Source: Acidimicrobiales bacterium (lineage in GTDB: Bacteria > Actinomycetota > Acidimicrobiia > Acidimicrobiales > Iamiaceae). From it: a stretch of DNA of 64,000 nt. The notes under the pieces are model-generated. The model was not told where the DNA came from and did not search any database. It saw only the letters and a list, made by a program, of their open reading frames with translations. The stretch is from positions 8,961 through 72,960 of the forward strand of contig JAUJNP010000012.1 of NCBI GenBank assembly GCA_030448105.1. Direction: 5' to 3'. The position numbers were made by a program, and so were the translations under genes. Below, piece by piece: positions 1-8,588 of this stretch; the first letter of the stretch is position 1; each line of letters begins with the position of its first letter.

Positions 1-52
1 CAGTCCGCCAGGCGGAGCAGCGCTACAGGTGTAAGCCGGATCGGCGAAGCCG

Positions 53-71
53 GACCCGCCTCCGGCGGGTC
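53..71 (-). terminator. Hairpin at the 3' end of ohr
   Basis: A perfect 8-bp stem (GACCCGCC / GGCGGGTC) with a 3-nt loop covers the stop codon of the ohr gene. There is no T-run after it, so it could be a GC-rich intrinsic terminator without a U-tract or simply an mRNA-stabilising hairpin. A second short dyad (TCCGCC-A-GGCGGA) sits at 4-16. Confidence 0.45.
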
Positions 72-498
72 AACCTAGTTCGGTGACGGTCAGCTCGACG
101 GGGACGTTGCCGCGGATGGCGTTGGAGTAGGGGCACAGCTCGTGGGCCTGGGCCACGGCCGCCTCGGCGACGTCGTGCTCGGCGCCGGGCAGGTTGACCT
201 CCAGCTCCACGTTGAGGGCGAAGCCGCCGGTGTCGTTGGGACCGATGCCGACCACGGCGGTCACAGTGGAGCGCTCGGTGTCGACCTTCATCCCCCGGGC
301 CACCCGCTTGAGGGCGCTGTGGAAGCAGGCGGCGTAGCCGGCGGCGAAGAGCTGCTCGGGGTTGGTGGTGCCGGCGGTCTCGGGACCGCCCAGGCCCTTG
401 GGCAGCGTGAGCTGCACGTCGACGTTGCCGTCGGAGGACGCGACTCTGCCCTCGCGCCCCCCCTCGGCGGTGGCCATAGCGGTGTAGAGCTCGTTCAT
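70..498 (-). CDS. ohr: Organic hydroperoxide resistance protein (Ohr/OsmC)
   Basis: Thiol peroxidase that reduces organic and fatty-acid hydroperoxides in the cytosol. The 142-residue length is normal for Ohr. Both reactive-cysteine segments are present: AACFHSAL in the middle and CPYSNAIRGN near the C-terminus, the spacing that separates Ohr from short OsmC relatives. The N-terminal MNELYTAMATAEGGREG matches the family start, so the ATG at 498 is chosen. It stands alone, transcribed away from the lipoprotein pair. No MarR-type OhrR gene lies beside it in this window. Assignment is confident at family level. Confidence 0.93.
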   Translation of the reverse strand: MNELYTAMATAEGGREGRVASSDGNVDVQLTLPKGLGGPETAGTTNPEQLFAAGYAACFHSALKRVARGMKVDTERSTVTAVVGIGPNDTGGFALNVELEVNLPGAEHDVAEAAVAQAHELCPYSNAIRGNVPVELTVTELG

Positions 499-523
499 GG
501 GGCAACCCTAGGCAGCCGGTGGC

Positions 524-889
524 TCACCCGCCCCCGTCGAGGCAGTCGCTCATGATGTCGCCGAACTCCTCGGCGATGGACGGGTCGATGTCGGTGAGGT
601 CCCGGGCGTCGACGATCGAGTCGACCTCGTGGTCGGAGAGCTCGTTGCGCAGCTCGTCGGCCCCGCAGGTCGCCTCCTCCCGGGAGTATCCGTTGCGCTC
701 GAGCATGGCCACGAGCGGGTCGTCGCTCGGAGGCACGGAGCCGGTCGTGATGGTGGCGTCGATGATCGTGGTGGTGGTGGACGGCGCCGACGCGTCCACC
801 TCGACACCGCACCCGGCCAGGACCAACCCGGCCGCCAGCACCACCAGCCGCGCCCGGCCACCGGTCCACCCAACGCGCCGGTCAGCCAT
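524..889 (-). CDS. Small putative lipoprotein, downstream paralogue
   Basis: A 121-residue secreted protein with an N-terminal Arg patch, a hydrophobic stretch and a lipobox ending LAGC (Cys about residue 27), followed by a Ser/Thr-rich linker. The mature domain has two cysteines, in ATCGADEL and MSDC, framing an acidic helical segment (SDHEVDSIVDARD). The same layout occurs in the upstream gene at 882-1229, whose stop it overlaps by 8 bp, so the two look like a duplicated, translationally coupled pair. The ATG at 889 is chosen because it places the signal peptide at the N-terminus. No known function is recognised. Confidence 0.72.
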   Translation of the reverse strand: MADRRVGWTGGRARLVVLAAGLVLAGCGVEVDASAPSTTTTIIDATITTGSVPPSDDPLVAMLERNGYSREEATCGADELRNELSDHEVDSIVDARDLTDIDPSIAEEFGDIMSDCLDGGG

Positions 890-1229
890 CGGCGTGCTCG
901 ATGGCGCAGTCGGCAATGGCCTCGGTGAGGGTCTTGCGAGAGAGCCGGCTGAGCGGGGCGAGCGACTGCGTGCGGTCGAACCGGTCGAGCTCGTCGGCGA
1001 ACTGGCGCAGCTCGCCGTCGTCGAGGGTGCGGGCCGCCTGGTCGGCGACGCAGCGGACCTGGGCAGGGGTGAACTGCTGCTGCTCGGCCACGGTGTCGAG
1101 GTCGGCGACCAGGTCGGCCGCCGTCGGCGCCGGCTCGTCGCCCGAGCACCCGGGGGCCCCCGCGGCGACGGCCAGCGCGCCGGCGGCGACGAGCGGGGAC
1201 AGGCGACGCACAGCCGGCGATCTTTCCAC
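882..1229 (-). CDS. Small putative lipoprotein, upstream paralogue
   Basis: A 115-residue protein with a signal sequence and a likely lipobox (GAPGC, Cys about residue 28). The mature part carries VRCVADQAARTL and a later AIADC, so two cysteines bracket a helical, acidic segment just as in the following gene. The two cysteines could form a disulfide outside the membrane. It overlaps its paralogue by 8 bp and follows the small gene at 1261-1653 by about 30 bp, which suggests one transcript from the hydrolase promoter near 3260. Function is unknown. Confidence 0.7.
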   Translation of the reverse strand: MERSPAVRRLSPLVAAGALAVAAGAPGCSGDEPAPTAADLVADLDTVAEQQQFTPAQVRCVADQAARTLDDGELRQFADELDRFDRTQSLAPLSRLSRKTLTEAIADCAIEHADG

Positions 1230-1260
1230 AGCCCCTGCCTCGCACCGCCCTCGACGACGC

Positions 1261-1653
1261 TCAGGACCGCGACTGCGCCGGCGGACGGCACGGCGTGTTG
1301 ACCGTCAACCAGACCTGCTCGGGGTTGGCGCCCACCCGGGCCCGCAGACCGTCTCGGGCGGCCGCCACCTCGGCCACCTCCGCCGACCGGCGTGGGGATT
1401 GGGCGAGGGTCCAGCCCTGCCCGGCGAACCAGGCCCGGGCCCGGCCCGTCACCCCCTCACGGTCGACGCCGCCGGCGCGCCACTGGCGGTGCTCGGCATA
1501 GGTGACCTCGTCGGACCGGCCGGTCAGGTCGCAGGCCTCCGGGCCCACGGTGAACGACCTCCATCTGCCGTCGGGAGCCACCGTCGCCACCAGCTCGTCG
1601 GCCACCGCCCGGGCCCGGTCCAGCTCGTCCTCGGCCGAAGTCGACGCCCTCAC
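1261..1653 (-). CDS. Hypothetical protein coupled to the DUF1023-type hydrolase
   Basis: A 130-residue protein beginning with GTG at 1653, which overlaps the stop of the hydrolase gene as GTGA. No signal peptide is visible. Landmarks are an N-terminal acidic helix, a W-x-S-F segment, GPEACDL and a C-terminal TPC, leaving two cysteines about 65 residues apart. Small partner proteins are often found beside PF06259 hydrolases in actinobacteria, and the 4-bp overlap supports joint production. I do not recognise a specific family. Confidence 0.65.
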   Translation of the reverse strand: MRASTSAEDELDRARAVADELVATVAPDGRWRSFTVGPEACDLTGRSDEVTYAEHRQWRAGGVDREGVTGRARAWFAGQGWTLAQSPRRSAEVAEVAAARDGLRARVGANPEQVWLTVNTPCRPPAQSRS

Positions 1654-3224
1654 CCCGGCCACAGCGCCCTGGCCCCGCTCTCGATCACGTCGACGCCGTC
1701 CTCGACGGCCTCCACCGTGCCGTCCAGCACCTGGCGGCCCCCTTCGATCACGTCCTGGCCCACGTCGACGCTCCCGTCGAGGGCATCGTCGACGAGAGGC
1801 ACCTCGGTGCGGTCCTGCCAAGCGTCGACGGCGCGGTCCACCCCGGCCAGCCCGTCGCGCAGGTCTTCCCGGGCCTGGTCGACCGGGGCCTGGATCCGCT
1901 CGACGGTGCTGAGCTCTCGCCGGTCGAGGGCGGCGTCGTCGTCGACCACCACGGCCAGGGCGTTGCGCTGGGACAGGGAGCCGTCGGCCAGGTAGGACGA
2001 GTGGCCCCGGCCGTCGGTGTCCAGGCGCACGAAGCCCGACCCCGGGTCGTTGGGATCCTCGCCGAACCACTCGCTGTTGGCGATCACGTCGCCGGGCGCC
2101 TCCATGGTGAAGAGGTCGGTGGTGTCGCCGCGACCGAAGTCCCCGGCGTGGTCCGCCAGGACCCCGGGGCTCCCCGTCACCAGCACGTTGTCAGCGCGGG
2201 CGCCCTCGAGGAGCGCCGCCCCGGTGACCACGCTGCCGTAGCTGTGGCCGATGATGCTCACCGTCTGGCCGAGGCCGAGGCCGAGACCGTCGATCGACCG
2301 GGCGAGGGCGGCGCCGCCGTCGCGGGCCTGGCGGTCCGAGAGCACCTCCAGGCTGGGCACCGGGTCGGGCGAGTCGTACCCTAGCCAGGCCACCATCGCC
2401 ACCTCGGTGCCCGGGTACTGGCGGCCCGCCTCCACCCCGAGGTTCTGCGGGCGAGGCACGACGCCCCGGTCGAAGGTGTCGAGCGAGTTGCCCATGCCGG
2501 GAACGTAGAAGGCGACGGCGTCGGCGGTGTCGAGGTCGCCGAAGACTTCGGCGACGCGGCCGTCGCCGGCAGGGTCGAAGAGCAGGAACTGCCGGGGTCG
2601 CCCGGTGACGGGATCGTCGGCGAGGAAGGCCAGCAGGCGCCGGCGGCGCTCGCCGGTGGCGTCGGCCGCGGCCCGTGCGATGAGCACCCGGTTGGCGGCG
2701 TAGCGCGCCGGCGGGGGCCAGCCGTCGAGCGAGCCGACCATCTCTGGGTGCTGGTGGGCGAGGGCCCCGACCTGGCCCGGCGTGAGGAGGGCGACCAGTG
2801 CCCGCACCTCGTCGGGCGGCGGCGCCTCCCCACCCGCCTGCAGCCCGGCGAACACGGCGGCGGCGGCGGCCAGATCACCCCCGGCCAGCGCATGGCCCAG
2901 GGCGGTGAGGGCAGCGACCAACCGGTCGACGTCGCCGCCCGACAGGCCGGGCACGGGAGGAGGCGGCGCGCCGCCGTCGGCCGCCCTGAACGCTCGGGCC
3001 ACCGTCCCCACCCACGTCGCCAGCCCCCGCTGGGCGACGCCGTGGCGGAGCACCCCGCTGGCCGTGGCCCCGAGCGGAGGCAGGCCGGCCGAGCCGGTGG
3101 CGGCGAGATGCTCCAAGCGGGCCTGCAGCTCACCGGCGGCGCGGATGACGCCGTCGTCGAGGACCTCGCCCCCGGCCCGGTAGCGCTCCAGCCGGTCCGG
3201 ATCGGCCCCACTGGCAGCGCTCAT
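1650..3224 (-). CDS. Alpha/beta hydrolase, DUF1023-type (PF06259-like)
   Basis: A 524-residue protein. The first half (about 1-210) is a helical region rich in Ala and Leu. The second half is an alpha/beta-hydrolase core with GMGNSLDTFDRG, then the nucleophile elbow GHSYGS (Ser328) and a later GRGHSSYL that could supply the catalytic His. The C-terminal 90 residues are acidic repeats rich in VD and DG. The ATG at 3224 has a strong ribosome site (GGAGGTGAG) just before it. Members of this actinobacterial family are poorly characterised esterase or lipase-like enzymes, and the substrate is unknown. A promoter with an overlapping palindrome lies at 3256-3284. Confidence 0.8.
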   Translation of the reverse strand: MSAASGADPDRLERYRAGGEVLDDGVIRAAGELQARLEHLAATGSAGLPPLGATASGVLRHGVAQRGLATWVGTVARAFRAADGGAPPPPVPGLSGGDVDRLVAALTALGHALAGGDLAAAAAVFAGLQAGGEAPPPDEVRALVALLTPGQVGALAHQHPEMVGSLDGWPPPARYAANRVLIARAAADATGERRRRLLAFLADDPVTGRPRQFLLFDPAGDGRVAEVFGDLDTADAVAFYVPGMGNSLDTFDRGVVPRPQNLGVEAGRQYPGTEVAMVAWLGYDSPDPVPSLEVLSDRQARDGGAALARSIDGLGLGLGQTVSIIGHSYGSVVTGAALLEGARADNVLVTGSPGVLADHAGDFGRGDTTDLFTMEAPGDVIANSEWFGEDPNDPGSGFVRLDTDGRGHSSYLADGSLSQRNALAVVVDDDAALDRRELSTVERIQAPVDQAREDLRDGLAGVDRAVDAWQDRTEVPLVDDALDGSVDVGQDVIEGGRQVLDGTVEAVEDGVDVIESGARALWPG

Positions 3225-3255
3225 CTCACCTCCCGGGCCAGAGTGGGCGGCACCA

Positions 3256-3284
3256 CCGTATGTCTCATGTCCTTTCAGGACAAG
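3256..3284 (-). promoter_or_regulatory. Promoter with overlapping operator-like palindrome
   Basis: On the minus strand a -35 box TTGTCC (3284-3279) and a -10 box TACGGT (3261-3256) are separated by exactly 17 bp, about 25 nt before the ribosome site of the hydrolase gene. The perfect dyad TGTCCT-TTC-AGGACA (3269-3283) overlaps the -35 and spacer, a typical place for a repressor site. The regulator is not identifiable. Confidence 0.55.
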
Positions 3285-3320
3285 CGATGGTCGGCGGGCC
3301 TGAGCGCTACCGTCGCTCCC

Positions 3321-3974
3321 ATGACCCTCGACCTGACCCCCGATGAGCTGCTGACCACCACCCGTTCGGTGCGCAAGCGTCTCGACCTGGAGCGACCGGT
3401 GGAACGGCCGGTGGTGCAGGCGTGCATCGAGATCGCTCTCCAGGCGCCCACCGGCGGCAACGGCCAGGGCTGGCACTGGGTGGTGGTCACCGACCGGGAG
3501 CGACGAGCGGCCATCGCCGAGGTCTACGGCGCCAACTTCGACCCCTACATCTCGGCGTCGGCGGCCACGCCCTACCCCGAGGGCGACCCCCGCGCCGAGC
3601 GGTCCCGGTTCGTCACCGAGTCCGCCGCCTACCTGCGCCAGCACCTCCACGAGGTGCCCGTGCTGGTGATCCCCTGCCAGTGGGGCCGGCTTCCGGCCGA
3701 CGCCGACACCGCCATCCAGGCGGGCTGGTGGGGCTCGATCCTGCCGGCGGCGTGGAGCTTCATGCTGGCGCTGCGGGCGCGGGGGCTGGGCAGCGCGTGG
3801 ACCACCCTGCACCTTCCCGGCGACGGTGAGCGCCAGGTGGCCGAACTGCTCGGGATCCCCTACGAGCGTTGCACCCAGGCCGGCCTTTTCCCGGTGGCCT
3901 ACACCAAGGGCACCGACTTCAAGCCGGCCACCCGCATCCCGGCGGGAGAGCTCATCCACTGGGACCGCTGGTGA
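3321..3974 (+). CDS. Nitroreductase family protein
   Basis: A 217-residue FMN-dependent NAD(P)H oxidoreductase fold. The N-terminal RSVRKRLDL and APTGGNGQGWHWVVV segments are the flavin-binding signatures, and the GLGSAWTT segment with a late FPVAYTKG fits the C-terminal half. Physiological substrates of such enzymes vary (quinones, nitroaromatics, enones). The chosen ATG is preceded by no ribosome site but by TACCGT at 3308-3313, seven bases upstream, consistent with a leaderless mRNA. It diverges from the hydrolase operon. Confidence 0.85.
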   Translation: MTLDLTPDELLTTTRSVRKRLDLERPVERPVVQACIEIALQAPTGGNGQGWHWVVVTDRERRAAIAEVYGANFDPYISASAATPYPEGDPRAERSRFVTESAAYLRQHLHEVPVLVIPCQWGRLPADADTAIQAGWWGSILPAAWSFMLALRARGLGSAWTTLHLPGDGERQVAELLGIPYERCTQAGLFPVAYTKGTDFKPATRIPAGELIHWDRW

Positions 3975-4079
3975 CGAACACGACCGGTGTCGATGCCGTC
4001 ACGCAGCGCTCGCCAGGACGGCGGACACCAACGGAAGGCCGCGCTCAACATCGCGCTCGCTCCGCCGATCTTCGAGGGA

Positions 4080-5281
4080 ATGACCGTGCTCGATCCCGCG
4101 GCCGAGCCCGGTGAAGCCCTCCCCGTCGTCGGCGCCCACCCGTCGCCGCCGGGCGACTGGGCCGCAGCCCTGCACGAGGTCCTCGCCCGAGGCGGGCCCG
4201 ACCTGGTGTCCAGCCGATCTTCGACCTGCAGCGCTCCACGGTGGCGGGCTATGAGTGCCTGAGCCGGTTCCCGGGCGCGGCGTCGCCCGATCGCTGGTTC
4301 ACCCAGGCGTCCCGTCTCGGCGTGCAGCCGACGCTCGAGGCCAACGTGCTGCGCCGGGCGTTGAGCCGGCGAGCGGCGCTCCCCGAGGGGGCCTTCCTCA
4401 CCGTGAACGTCTCGCCGGCGAGCCTCTCCACCTCCGAGGTCGACGAGGTGCTGGCCGCGGCGCGGCCGTTGACCGGGGTGATCGTGGAACTGACCGAGCA
4501 CGATCCCCTGATGGGTTCCGGTGACCTGGCGGCGGCGCTCGAGCGGATCCGCGATTCGGGAGGACTGATCGCCCTCGACGACATCGGCGCCGGCTACTCG
4601 GGGCTCCGGTGGCTCCTCGCCCTGCGGCCCGACCTCATCAAGATCGACCGCCACTTCATCTACGGCATCGACCAGGACGAGGGCAAGCGCTGCCTGGTGG
4701 AGATGCTCGCGGCCTTCGCGGGGCGGATCGACGCGTGGGCGCTGGCCGAGGGCATCGAGCGCCGGGCCGAGCTCGAGGTGGTCCGGGCCCTGGGGCTTCC
4801 CCTCGGCCAGGGGTTCCTCCTCGGCCGGCCGGCCCCCACGTGGGGTGCGCCACCGGACGACCACGCCCACCGCATCCGCACCTTGGCCCCGGCGCTCGCA
4901 CCCACCTCGGAGATGAACGTCGGGGTCCTGGCAGAGACGCCCCAGACGGTCTCGGTGGGCGAGATCCAGGCCATGGCCGCGCCGCTGGTGCACCCGGCGG
5001 TCATCGTCGACGGCGACGGCCTTCCCGTCGGGTTCGTCGCCGCCGGCGGTGCGCCCCTGCTCGGCGGGCGGGCCAGCCTGAAGGTGAAGGCTTCCGAGTC
5101 GGTGGCGTCGGTGGCCCTCCGGGCCATCGGCCGACCATCCCCGCGTCGTTGGGACCCCGTGCTCTGTGTCGACGCCGTCGGCCGGGTGACCGGCATCATC
5201 CACGTCGAGCGCCTGATCGCCACGCTCGCCGGTCGCTCCAACCCGAAGGAGGGTCCAGATGAAGCAGTTCGCGTGTGGTGA
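4080..5281 (+). pseudogene. EAL-domain c-di-GMP phosphodiesterase with C-terminal CBS-like region, frameshifted
   Basis: From about 4211 one frame encodes a full EAL domain: QPIFDL, GYECLSR (ECL in place of EAL, Glu kept), ELTEHD, LDDIGAGYSG, IKIDR, ALAEGIE and GQGFLLGRP, so the metal-binding and catalytic residues are present. A region resembling CBS repeats follows (VSVGEIQAMA, then a second half). The natural N-terminus (from the ATG at 4080 to PDLV at 4208) lies in another frame. A one-base loss near 4209 would join PDLV to QPIF exactly as in family members. An intact fragment could also start at GTG 4241 without the first EAL strand. It overlaps the DUF1059 gene by 23 bp. Confidence 0.75.
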
Positions 5282-5432
5282 CGTCGTGCCGGGGTGCCAG
5301 GCCCGGTTCCGGGCCGAATCGGCCGACGCCATCCTGGGAGAAGTCGCCGCCCACGCCGGCGAGGCGCACGGCATGACCAGCGTGCCCGACGACACCGTGG
5401 CCGCCGTGCGAGCCAGCATTCGCGACGCCTAG
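5259..5432 (+). CDS. DUF1059 mini-protein
   Basis: A 57-residue protein that matches the DUF1059 (PF06348) pattern: MKQFACGDVVPGC at the N-terminus, an ESAD...ILGEVAAHA helix and the conserved HAGEAHG. The conserved Cys and His residues suggest metal binding, but the function is unknown. The ATG at 5259 has an excellent ribosome site (AAGGAGG, 6-7 nt spacing) and lies inside the end of the EAL gene, so the two are probably co-translated. It converges on the GntR gene with 17 bp between stops. Confidence 0.85.
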   Translation: MKQFACGDVVPGCQARFRAESADAILGEVAAHAGEAHGMTSVPDDTVAAVRASIRDA

Positions 5433-5449
5433 GGAGTCCCCGTCGTCGG

Positions 5450-6190
5450 TCACTCCACCAGGCGCAGGCCGCTCGGGGCGATCGAGGCCTGCACGTGGGG
5501 TAGGGCCACGATGAACTCGGTGCGGTGGCTGGGGAACACGTACTCGGCCAGCAGCACCGGCGTGCCCTCCCGGTCGGAGGTGACCCGCTCGCAACGCAGC
5601 ACCGGGGAGCCGGTGGGGACCCCGAGGAGCTCGGCGTCGGTGGCCGACGCCGCCGCCGCCCCGATGGTCTGCACCGCCCCGCCCACCTCCACCGGCAGCA
5701 GGTCGTAGAACGACGATTCGGCCACCTGGGCCCGCGACACCAAGGCGCCAAGGTCCTCCGGGCAGAACACCGTCACCCGGGCGAAGGGCTCGCCGTCGGC
5801 CAGGTTGACCCGCACCACCCGCAGGACCTTGTCGACGCCGAGCACCTTGCGCACCGCCGATGGCGCCTTGACGAAGGCGAAGTCGAGGATGCGCCGCTGC
5901 GAGCGCACGCCCGAGCCGGCCAGCTGCGCCTCGATGGTGCCGAGGGTGGCCAGCGGCTGGCGCACCGGCTCGCCGGCCACGAACCACCCCAGGCCCTGGC
6001 GGGAGTCCACCAGGCCATCCCCTCGGAGCACCTCGAGCGCCTTGCGAACGGTGACCCGGCTGGCGTCGTAGCGTGCCGACAGCTCCGCCTCGCTGGGGAG
6101 GAGCCGACCGGAGGTGGGCTCGCCTGCCTCCAGGCGGCTCCGAAGGTCCTCGGCGATCTCCCGGTACCGGATCGTGCGCACTTGTCTCAT
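5450..6190 (-). CDS. GntR family regulator (HutC-like, UTRA domain)
   Basis: A 246-residue repressor-type protein. Residues about 8-75 form the winged helix (YREIAEDLRSRLEAGE, LPSEAELSARYDASRVTVRKAL, GWFVAG). The rest is a UTRA ligand-binding domain ending PSHRTEFIVALPH. The ATG at 6190 gives the standard GntR N-terminus. It is divergent from the aconitase gene, 76 bp away, so control of aconitase or of itself is the natural inference. The usual actinobacterial aconitase regulator is TetR-type AcnR, which makes this arrangement unusual. The effector is unknown. Confidence 0.88.
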   Translation of the reverse strand: MRQVRTIRYREIAEDLRSRLEAGEPTSGRLLPSEAELSARYDASRVTVRKALEVLRGDGLVDSRQGLGWFVAGEPVRQPLATLGTIEAQLAGSGVRSQRRILDFAFVKAPSAVRKVLGVDKVLRVVRVNLADGEPFARVTVFCPEDLGALVSRAQVAESSFYDLLPVEVGGAVQTIGAAAASATDAELLGVPTGSPVLRCERVTSDREGTPVLLAEYVFPSHRTEFIVALPHVQASIAPSGLRLVE

Positions 6191-6266
6191 GGTTGTATCC
6201 TCGAGCCCGGAACGCAAGCACCCGCCGCCGCCCGACCCGGCGGCCGACCCCACGAGGTGAGATGCC

Positions 6267-8558
6267 GTGCCCTCCACCGTCACCGCCACCACGCCGATCG
6301 AGCTGGCCAACAGCGTCTATGACCGCCTCGTCGAGCGGGTCGCCTGGGGGCGCGACCGCCTCGGCCATCCGCTCACGCTGACCGAGAAGATCCTGCTCAA
6401 CCACCTCCGCGACCCCGAGTCGGCCGGCCTCGAACGGGGCCGCTCCTACACCGACTTCGACCCGGACCGCATCGCCATGCAGGACGCCACCGCCCAGATG
6501 GCCCTGCTCCAGTTCATGACCGCCGGGCTGCCCGAGGTGGCCGTGCCCACCACCGTGCACTGCGACCACCTCATCCAGGCCAAGGTGGGGGCGGTGGCCG
6601 ACCTGGCGGTGGCCACCGACGTCAACGCCGAGGTCTACGACTTCCTGCAGTCGGTGTCGGCCAAGTACGGCATCGGGTTCTGGCGGCCGGGCAGCGGGAT
6701 CATCCACCAGGTGGTGCTGGAGAGCTACGCCTTCCCCGGCGGCATGATGATCGGCACCGACAGCCACACCCCCAACGCCGGCGGGCTGGGCATGGTGGCC
6801 ATCGGCGTGGGCGGCGCCGACGCCGTCGACGTGATGACCGGCTTTCCGTTCAACGTGCGCTTCCCGAAGGTGATCGGCGTGCACCTCACCGGCGGCATCC
6901 GGGGGTGGACGGCGCCCAAGGACGTCATCCTCAAGGTGGCCGAGGTCCTCACCGTCAAGGGCGGCACGGGCGCCATCGTCGAGTACTTCGGCCCGGGCGC
7001 CGACAGCCTGTCGGCCACGGGGAAGGCCACCATCTGCAACATGGGCGCCGAGATCGGGGCCACCTGCTCGGTGTTCCCCTACGACGACCACATGGGCGAC
7101 TACCTCCGGGCCACCGGCCGGGCGGCCATCGCCGAGGCCGCCGACGCCGTCGCCGCCGACCTGCGCCCCGACGACGAGGCGGTCGCCTCGCCGGCCGCCG
7201 TCTACGACTCGGTGGTGGAGATCGACCTCGACACCCTCGAACCCCACATCAACGGCCCCCACTCCCCCGACTACGCCCGCCCGCTGTCGGCGGTGGGCGA
7301 GGTGGCCCGGGCCGAGGGCTGGCCGCTCGAGATCTCCTCGGCGCTGGTGGGCTCGTGCACCAACTCCTCCTACGAGGACATCACCCGCGCCGCCAGCATC
7401 GCCCGGCAGGCCTCGGCCAAGGGGCTGACCGCCCGCACCCCGCTGCTGGTCACGCCGGGCTCGGAACAGGTGCGGGCCACCATCGAGCGCGACGGCCTGC
7501 TGGCCGACCTCGAGGCCATCGGCGCCACCGTCCTTGCCAACGCGTGCGGCCCGTGCATCGGCCAGTGGGACCGCACCGACATCGCCGACGGGGAGACGAA
7601 CGTGATCGTCAACTCGTTCAACCGGAACTTCCCCAAGCGCAACGATGGCAACGCCAACACCCTCGCCTTCGTCGCCTCGCCCGACACGGTGGTGGCCCTG
7701 GCCCTGGCCGGCACCCTCGACTTCGACCCGGAGACCGACGCCCTCACCGGGGCCGACGGCTCCGAGGTGCGCCTCGATCCGCCGGTGGGCGAGCAGCTCC
7801 CCGACCGTGGATTCGACGCCGGGGAGGCCGGGTTCGTGGCCCCTCCCGCCGATGAGGGTGAGCGGGCCGGGATCGACGTGGCCGTGCGCCCCGACAGCGA
7901 CCGCCTCCAGCTCCTCGAGCCGTTCCCGGCGTGGGACGGCGAGGACTACATCGCCCTGCCCGTCCTGTTGAAGGCCAAGGGCAAGTGCACCACCGACCAC
8001 ATCTCCATGGCCGGGCCGTGGCTGAAGTACCGGGGCCACCTCGAGAACATCTCCGGCAACCTCTTCGCCGGCGCCGTCAACGCCTTCACCGGCGAGTCGG
8101 GGTTGGGCAAGGACCCCCTCGACGGCGAGACAAAGCCCTACCCCGAGATCGCCCGCCACCTCCACGCCGAGGGGGTGCCGTGGGTGGCCGTCGGCGACGA
8201 GAACTACGGCGAGGGGTCGAGCCGGGAGCACGCCGCCATGGAGCCCCGCTTCCGCAACGGCCGGGTGATCCTGGTGCGCAGCTTCGCCCGCATCCACGAG
8301 ACCAACCTCAAGAAGCAGGGCATGCTGCCGCTCACCTTTACCGACCCCGCCACCTACGACCAGATCGACGAGGACGACCGTATCTCGGTGCTGGGTCTGG
8401 CCGACCTCGCCCCCGACTCGCCGGTGCGGTGCCAGATCGTCAAGCCCGACGGCTCGACGGTGGACTTCGAGGCGAGCCACACCTTCAGCCCCGACCAGAT
8501 CGAGTGGTTCCGGGCCGGCGGCGCGCTCAACATCATCCGGCGGCGCCGCGCCGGCTGA
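6267..8558 (+). CDS. acn: Aconitate hydratase, mitochondrial type
   Basis: 763 residues. It interconverts citrate and isocitrate in the TCA cycle using a [4Fe-4S] cluster. Cluster cysteines are seen in GSCTNSS and ACGPCIG. The order of motifs ([43 protein letters not shown]) and the length match the mitochondrial ACO2 branch rather than the roughly 900-residue AcnA or AcnB usual in actinobacteria. The C-terminal swivel domain ([29 protein letters not shown]) is complete. The GTG at 6267 follows GAGGTGAG at good spacing. Citrate synthase lies 2.7 kb downstream. Confidence 0.95.
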   Translation: MPSTVTATTPIELANSVYDRLVERVAWGRDRLGHPLTLTEKILLNHLRDPESAGLERGRSYTDFDPDRIAMQDATAQMALLQFMTAGLPEVAVPTTVHCDHLIQAKVGAVADLAVATDVNAEVYDFLQSVSAKYGIGFWRPGSGIIHQVVLESYAFPGGMMIGTDSHTPNAGGLGMVAIGVGGADAVDVMTGFPFNVRFPKVIGVHLTGGIRGWTAPKDVILKVAEVLTVKGGTGAIVEYFGPGADSLSATGKATICNMGAEIGATCSVFPYDDHMGDYLRATGRAAIAEAADAVAADLRPDDEAVASPAAVYDSVVEIDLDTLEPHINGPHSPDYARPLSAVGEVARAEGWPLEISSALVGSCTNSSYEDITRAASIARQASAKGLTARTPLLVTPGSEQVRATIERDGLLADLEAIGATVLANACGPCIGQWDRTDIADGETNVIVNSFNRNFPKRNDGNANTLAFVASPDTVVALALAGTLDFDPETDALTGADGSEVRLDPPVGEQLPDRGFDAGEAGFVAPPADEGERAGIDVAVRPDSDRLQLLEPFPAWDGEDYIALPVLLKAKGKCTTDHISMAGPWLKYRGHLENISGNLFAGAVNAFTGESGLGKDPLDGETKPYPEIARHLHAEGVPWVAVGDENYGEGSSREHAAMEPRFRNGRVILVRSFARIHETNLKKQGMLPLTFTDPATYDQIDEDDRISVLGLADLAPDSPVRCQIVKPDGSTVDFEASHTFSPDQIEWFRAGGALNIIRRRRAG

Positions 8559-8588
8559 ACGACTCCCTGGACCCCGAACTGCGCCGGG

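Noticed and set aside
3225-3959. N-terminal extension of the alpha/beta hydrolase frame up to 3959
   Set aside because: The extension lies antisense to the nitroreductase gene, has mirror-frame composition, and a strong ribosome site marks the ATG at 3224.
6179-6201. TTGTCTCATGGTTGTAT as a GntR operator
   Set aside because: It contains two TTGT half-like words but no convincing dyad, so it is not listed as a site.
5196-8480. A 1094-codon open frame on the minus strand antisense to the aconitase gene
   Set aside because: It is the usual GC-rich mirror frame of a strongly biased gene: composition is dominated by Val, Gly, His and Arg, no domain is visible, and it crosses several real genes.
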